Source of the DNA: Trichuris trichiura
Taxonomy: Eukaryota; Nematoda; Enoplea; Trichinellida; Trichuridae
Assembly (NCBI GenBank): GCA_037903355.1
Contig: JBAJFE010000016.1
Location: forward strand, 62,001-126,000
Length of the DNA: 64,000 nt
Direction: 5' to 3'
Shown: piece by piece, positions 60,902-64,000 of the stretch
How the letters are laid out: every line of letters starts with the position of its first letter
How positions within the stretch are numbered: the first letter of the stretch is position 1
Program-made: the position numbers and the translations under genes
Notes under the pieces: model-generated
Told to the model about the DNA's origin: nothing
What the model saw: only the letters and a program-made list of their open reading frames with translations
The model's database searches: none

Positions 60902-61530
60902 TATACACACAATTGAGTTTCCCAGCAGTAAAGCAAATTTTATTTAAAAAAAAATGTCAAATCTACAATACTGGGAAAACAATTGCACTTTGCGTTTACT
61001 GTAGTTTTCTAAGGATTCTCAGGTAAACCTTGGCGCTTTCTTTTTTATAGCATTAAATCTTGATATCCATAATTTAAGACCGCTGACGATCGGTCACGAT
61101 TGACCGGAAAGCTCTAAGAAAAGATAAAATTTTTAAAACGGGACCTATATTCCGTATAAGAAAGAATGCAACATGAAAATCCACATTCCCGTACCAAGAA
61201 GTTACATTTACAAAAGCATTAAATCTCCTCTTTAATGCTGCTAGTTTTGCCAATAGCGAAAGACAAATTTCAGTTTACTGTACATAGGTGCGAAAATCAA
61301 AAATGTCGAATTTTGATCTGGATTGCTAATAAATGCAGCGGAGAATCTGCCGCTGAGAGGGTCATTTTAATGTTGAAAATGTAGGCTAACTTAACGACTA
61401 TGCTCACAAGTTAAAAGTTGCTGCAGAAGCGATTAATTGCATGAGAACGTTCGAGTGGAACAGGTGTTCACCACCCTCTGATAAAAAGATAAATATACGA
61501 TTTCTGCTTAAGAAAAGGCTGCAGGTAAAT
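60902..61530. other. spacer between Gypsy element and secreted protein gene B
   Basis: AT-rich, without recognisable coding sequence. Motifs TACTGTAG (near 60998) with CTCAGGTAAACC and TTACTGTACATAGG (near 61276) resemble ends of the MITE family. Confidence 0.35.
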
Positions 61531-63746
61531 TCATTCCATCAGCGAAGTTCTGTAATTTAAATAAGCACGTTCAGCTAGGTCGTTGTAGCCAAGGGCCAAA
61601 TATTGGACCATAATGTCGTAACATTTTTTCTTCTTGTCTATGTCCTTGATTTCATCCAGTATGGATTTGTTTGCCTACAATAGAATAAGAGCAACTCTAA
61701 TTTGAGCAAATTCACTATGAAAACAATGGAAGCACTGCCGTAACCAAGAAATTGCTTTTAAATCTTCCTTTAAGAGGTTTTTATGAAAACACGTATCTTC
61801 AGACTTTTATGAAAGGAATTTCGCGGTATTTACCAACAAATAAAGGCAAAATCGTCTATTCGGTCAAAGTGTACTCCATTGAAGTAGGCGACAGGCTGGA
61901 GCATTGTAAATCTAATTTTAAAATTTTAAAACAAGATAAGCTTATTCAGGAACGCGGGAACGCGTGCGCTTCCAGAGTCAATAGCAATAGAAAACGGCTC
62001 CTTTACTACTGATGTTGATTTATGGCTAGTTTTAAATTCTTATTGTACCTGCAAATCACATTCAGTGTTGTTTAGTTTATGAGACTTTTGTACCTTTTCG
62101 CAATCAGCTTTGCATTCAGCAAACTGATCCAGCAATGCCCTTGGATCACCGTTTGATGTTCCCCACTTTTGCAACCGACGTTTTATGCCTACACACATGT
62201 CCATCATGCAGAATTTTACTTCAGTTTTGTACATCTTCATCGCATTGTTGTATTTCTTTTTTTCTTGATTTGTTAACTCTACCTTTTTCTAAAGAAAGAG
62301 ACAGTAATCGTGCGCGATTAACGAAGCGAGGCAAATTGAACTTAGAAGCTTTAATTGCATTCAAACTAAGTGTTGTACAACGGACTACGTTACAAAAAAT
62401 TATCAATGCATTTGTCTCTTACCAAGTCTGACTTCACATCTTCGTCATCTCCTGTCCAGCACCAGAATGGCTGAAAGCAAACGCCTGTCTTCAGTAAAAC
62501 TTTTTAGCCTTATTCGTCATTCCAGTATTCACCTTCGGCATACAGTTTCAGCTTAACTAAACCAAGCGCTGCTGAGTAACCTGCGCATCATTATCAGCTT
62601 CTCCCTCATTTCAAAATTATAAACTAATAAAAGACAATTATTTGGCTGATGAGTTGCTGCGCCGGTCAGCGGACTGCCAATTTTAATAATAACAATTCCT
62701 AAGCGGTTTAAGATGCCGCTGGAAGTTTTTTGAAGCACCAACGAAGAAAACGAAAGAAAAAGTTAATGAATTTTTTGCCAATTTTATTTCTCCTTTGATT
62801 TTTAAATAATTGCAAGCCTTAAAGAAGCAGTAGAAGCATAGAGACCCATCGGGCGAATCTCTCAATTTTGTTCTTAAATAAAGACCACTTCAGAAGTCGA
62901 TATTTCGGTAGTAAACAGATATAAACAAAGCTACTAAATCGGCAAGAAAGCTCGAAAGCGAAACTATGGTTAACGGGATCTTGTGCCTTAGCCGCTCCAC
63001 CGTCTGAGGAATGCAGGTTCCTTTCTGGCAAGCATGCCCTTAACTTGTCGTAACTTAACTAGCGAGCGTGCTAGTCACCCTGTTTTACCCTTACCTAAAG
63101 CTAGACGAAGACATATGCCTTATGTTTAGGCTTAGGCTTAAGTAAGGGCGAGACAGGATAGCCGGCAAACTTACAGTAAGACGGTGGGGCGCCTTAGAGA
63201 CAAGAACCGGTTAACGATATCTACTATGTGTACACAGAAATTTTGAACGTTCGGAAAATGAGCATATGGTAACTATCAGCCTGGTTGTTTTGTTAACCAT
63301 TATGCAGTTAGCCTTTATCAACAATAGGTGGGAGCAAAAGCAGTTGCAGACGCTTTTTTAAAATAAAAACGATACTGTACGACCGTTAGTTTCTAACAAT
63401 CTGTGTAAAAGCACATCTCGACTTGTCAATGCTAAATGAGTGCAATTCAAAAGTTTATAGGATTATCTTGGAGCAGTGGGATAACGTGATGTCAACTAAT
63501 TTTCATAGCGTGCGATGCGTCCATCTTATCGGTTCTTGTCAGTGAAACAGTGATCACTGAGTTCGAACTTCTCATTTGAAGCTTCCTCAACAGGTTTTTG
63601 TCTATAGAAAATTTGCATACTTTTCAAAAATACAGATTCAGCGGGTCAAAATGGTTATGCGCATGTAGAAACTGACCTCTTACCAGAGCTTCAACGAAAA
63701 AACACAAAGTCAAGGTCAAGAACAATACGTTGGCTGAAGTAGCCAT
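61531..63746 (-). CDS. small secreted Cys-containing helical protein, family member B
   Basis: Paralogue of the gene at 48382-50263; family not recognised. Exon 63684-63746 codes a signal peptide (MATSANVLFLTLTLCFFVEA). Exon 62423-62470 codes PFWCWTGDDEDVKSDL. Exon 62094-62288 codes KKVELTNQEKKKYNNAMKMY, KFCMMDMCVGIKRRLQKWG and DQFAECKADCEK. Exon 61531-61674 codes ANKSILDEIKDIDKKKKCYD, IMVQYLALGYNDLAERAYLN and ends with TGA 61531-61533. All exons are phase 0 with GT-AG ends, 149 residues in total. Shared with member A: LT..E..KY at the start of the main exon, C-x4-C 14-17 residues later, CY-[ED]-[VI]-M in the last exon, and an overall charged helical character. The first intron holds a MITE copy. 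Confidence 0.72.
63008..63178 (+). mobile_element. MITE, TACTGTA/TACAGTA foldback family (copy 4, TTAGGC core)
   Basis: Starts GGAATGCAGGTTCC and ends GCCGGCAAACTTACAGTA, within the first intron of secreted protein gene B. The core reads TATGTTTAGGCTTAGGCTTA, with two TTAGGC hexamers, and the left arm has CTTACCTAAAGCTAG. The halves are partly complementary: CACCCTGTTTTACCCTTACC / AAGTAAGGGCGAGACAGG. Confidence 0.78.
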
Positions 63747-64000
63747 ATCTACTAAATGAGCCAATCTTCCGCGACTGCGCTTTCATAAACAGAACAGTTT
63801 ACACAGGTGGGTGGACTCCCACGCAAAATTAGAAAACAAAGATGGAACGTTAAAGGAAATTGGACAAATAAAAGCTTTTGAAAAATAGTTACATTTACCT
63901 TTAGGCTATGAACCTTAGCTTTGTTTATACTGTGCGTATGGCAAAACAAAAAAAACAATCTGTTCTAGCAGTGCTAACGTTGTTGTAGGTGAACCAAACA

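Overview
This is a eukaryotic, almost certainly nematode, genomic window. Genes are split into many exons by short introns (often 50-70 bp) with GTAAG-type donors and TTTTCAG acceptors. The conserved proteins are animal ones, FRY/SAX-2, SNX13, neuferricin, THOC7 and PRPS among them. TTAGGC-like (nematode telomere-type) motifs occur inside dispersed repeats. Species cannot be fixed from the sequence; a clade I nematode is a guess. Exon joins below were worked out by hand from frame, splice signals and recalled protein families, not from transcripts.

Layout. 1-15 kb is a compact housekeeping block: queuosine-nucleotide glycosylase QNG1 (-, runs off the left edge), a classical SDR oxidoreductase (+), cytosolic arginyl-tRNA synthetase (+), THOC7 (-), neuferricin/CYB5D2 (+, with a 1.6 kb minisatellite in its first intron) and fructosamine-3-kinase (-). 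15-20.5 kb is a sorting nexin 13 gene (-) whose PX exons sit between two inverted repeat arrays. 22-43.6 kb is one giant gene, the Furry/SAX-2 orthologue (+). Its introns hold triplet-repeat hairpins, MITEs, a dead Tigger/pogo transposon inserted in the apex of a palindrome, and probable nested genes. 43.9-45.6 kb is ribose-phosphate pyrophosphokinase (-).

45.6-64 kb is gene-poor and repeat-rich. It carries two related genes for small secreted Cys-containing proteins (48.4-50.3 and 61.5-63.7 kb, both -), which I do not recognise. Between them lie a Penelope-like element (+) with a GIY-YIG endonuclease region, a three-finger BED/C2H2-like gene (-), a complete 4.1 kb Ty3/Gypsy retrotransposon (-) with identical 123 bp LTRs and a 4 bp target duplication, and several copies of a foldback MITE family with TACTGTA/TACAGTA ends.

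The strongest candidates for novelty are the secreted protein family, the compact Gypsy element whose Gag starts inside its own LTR and is separated from Pol by a single in-frame TGA, the hairpin-bearing minisatellite, and the inverted arrays around the SNX13 PX exons.
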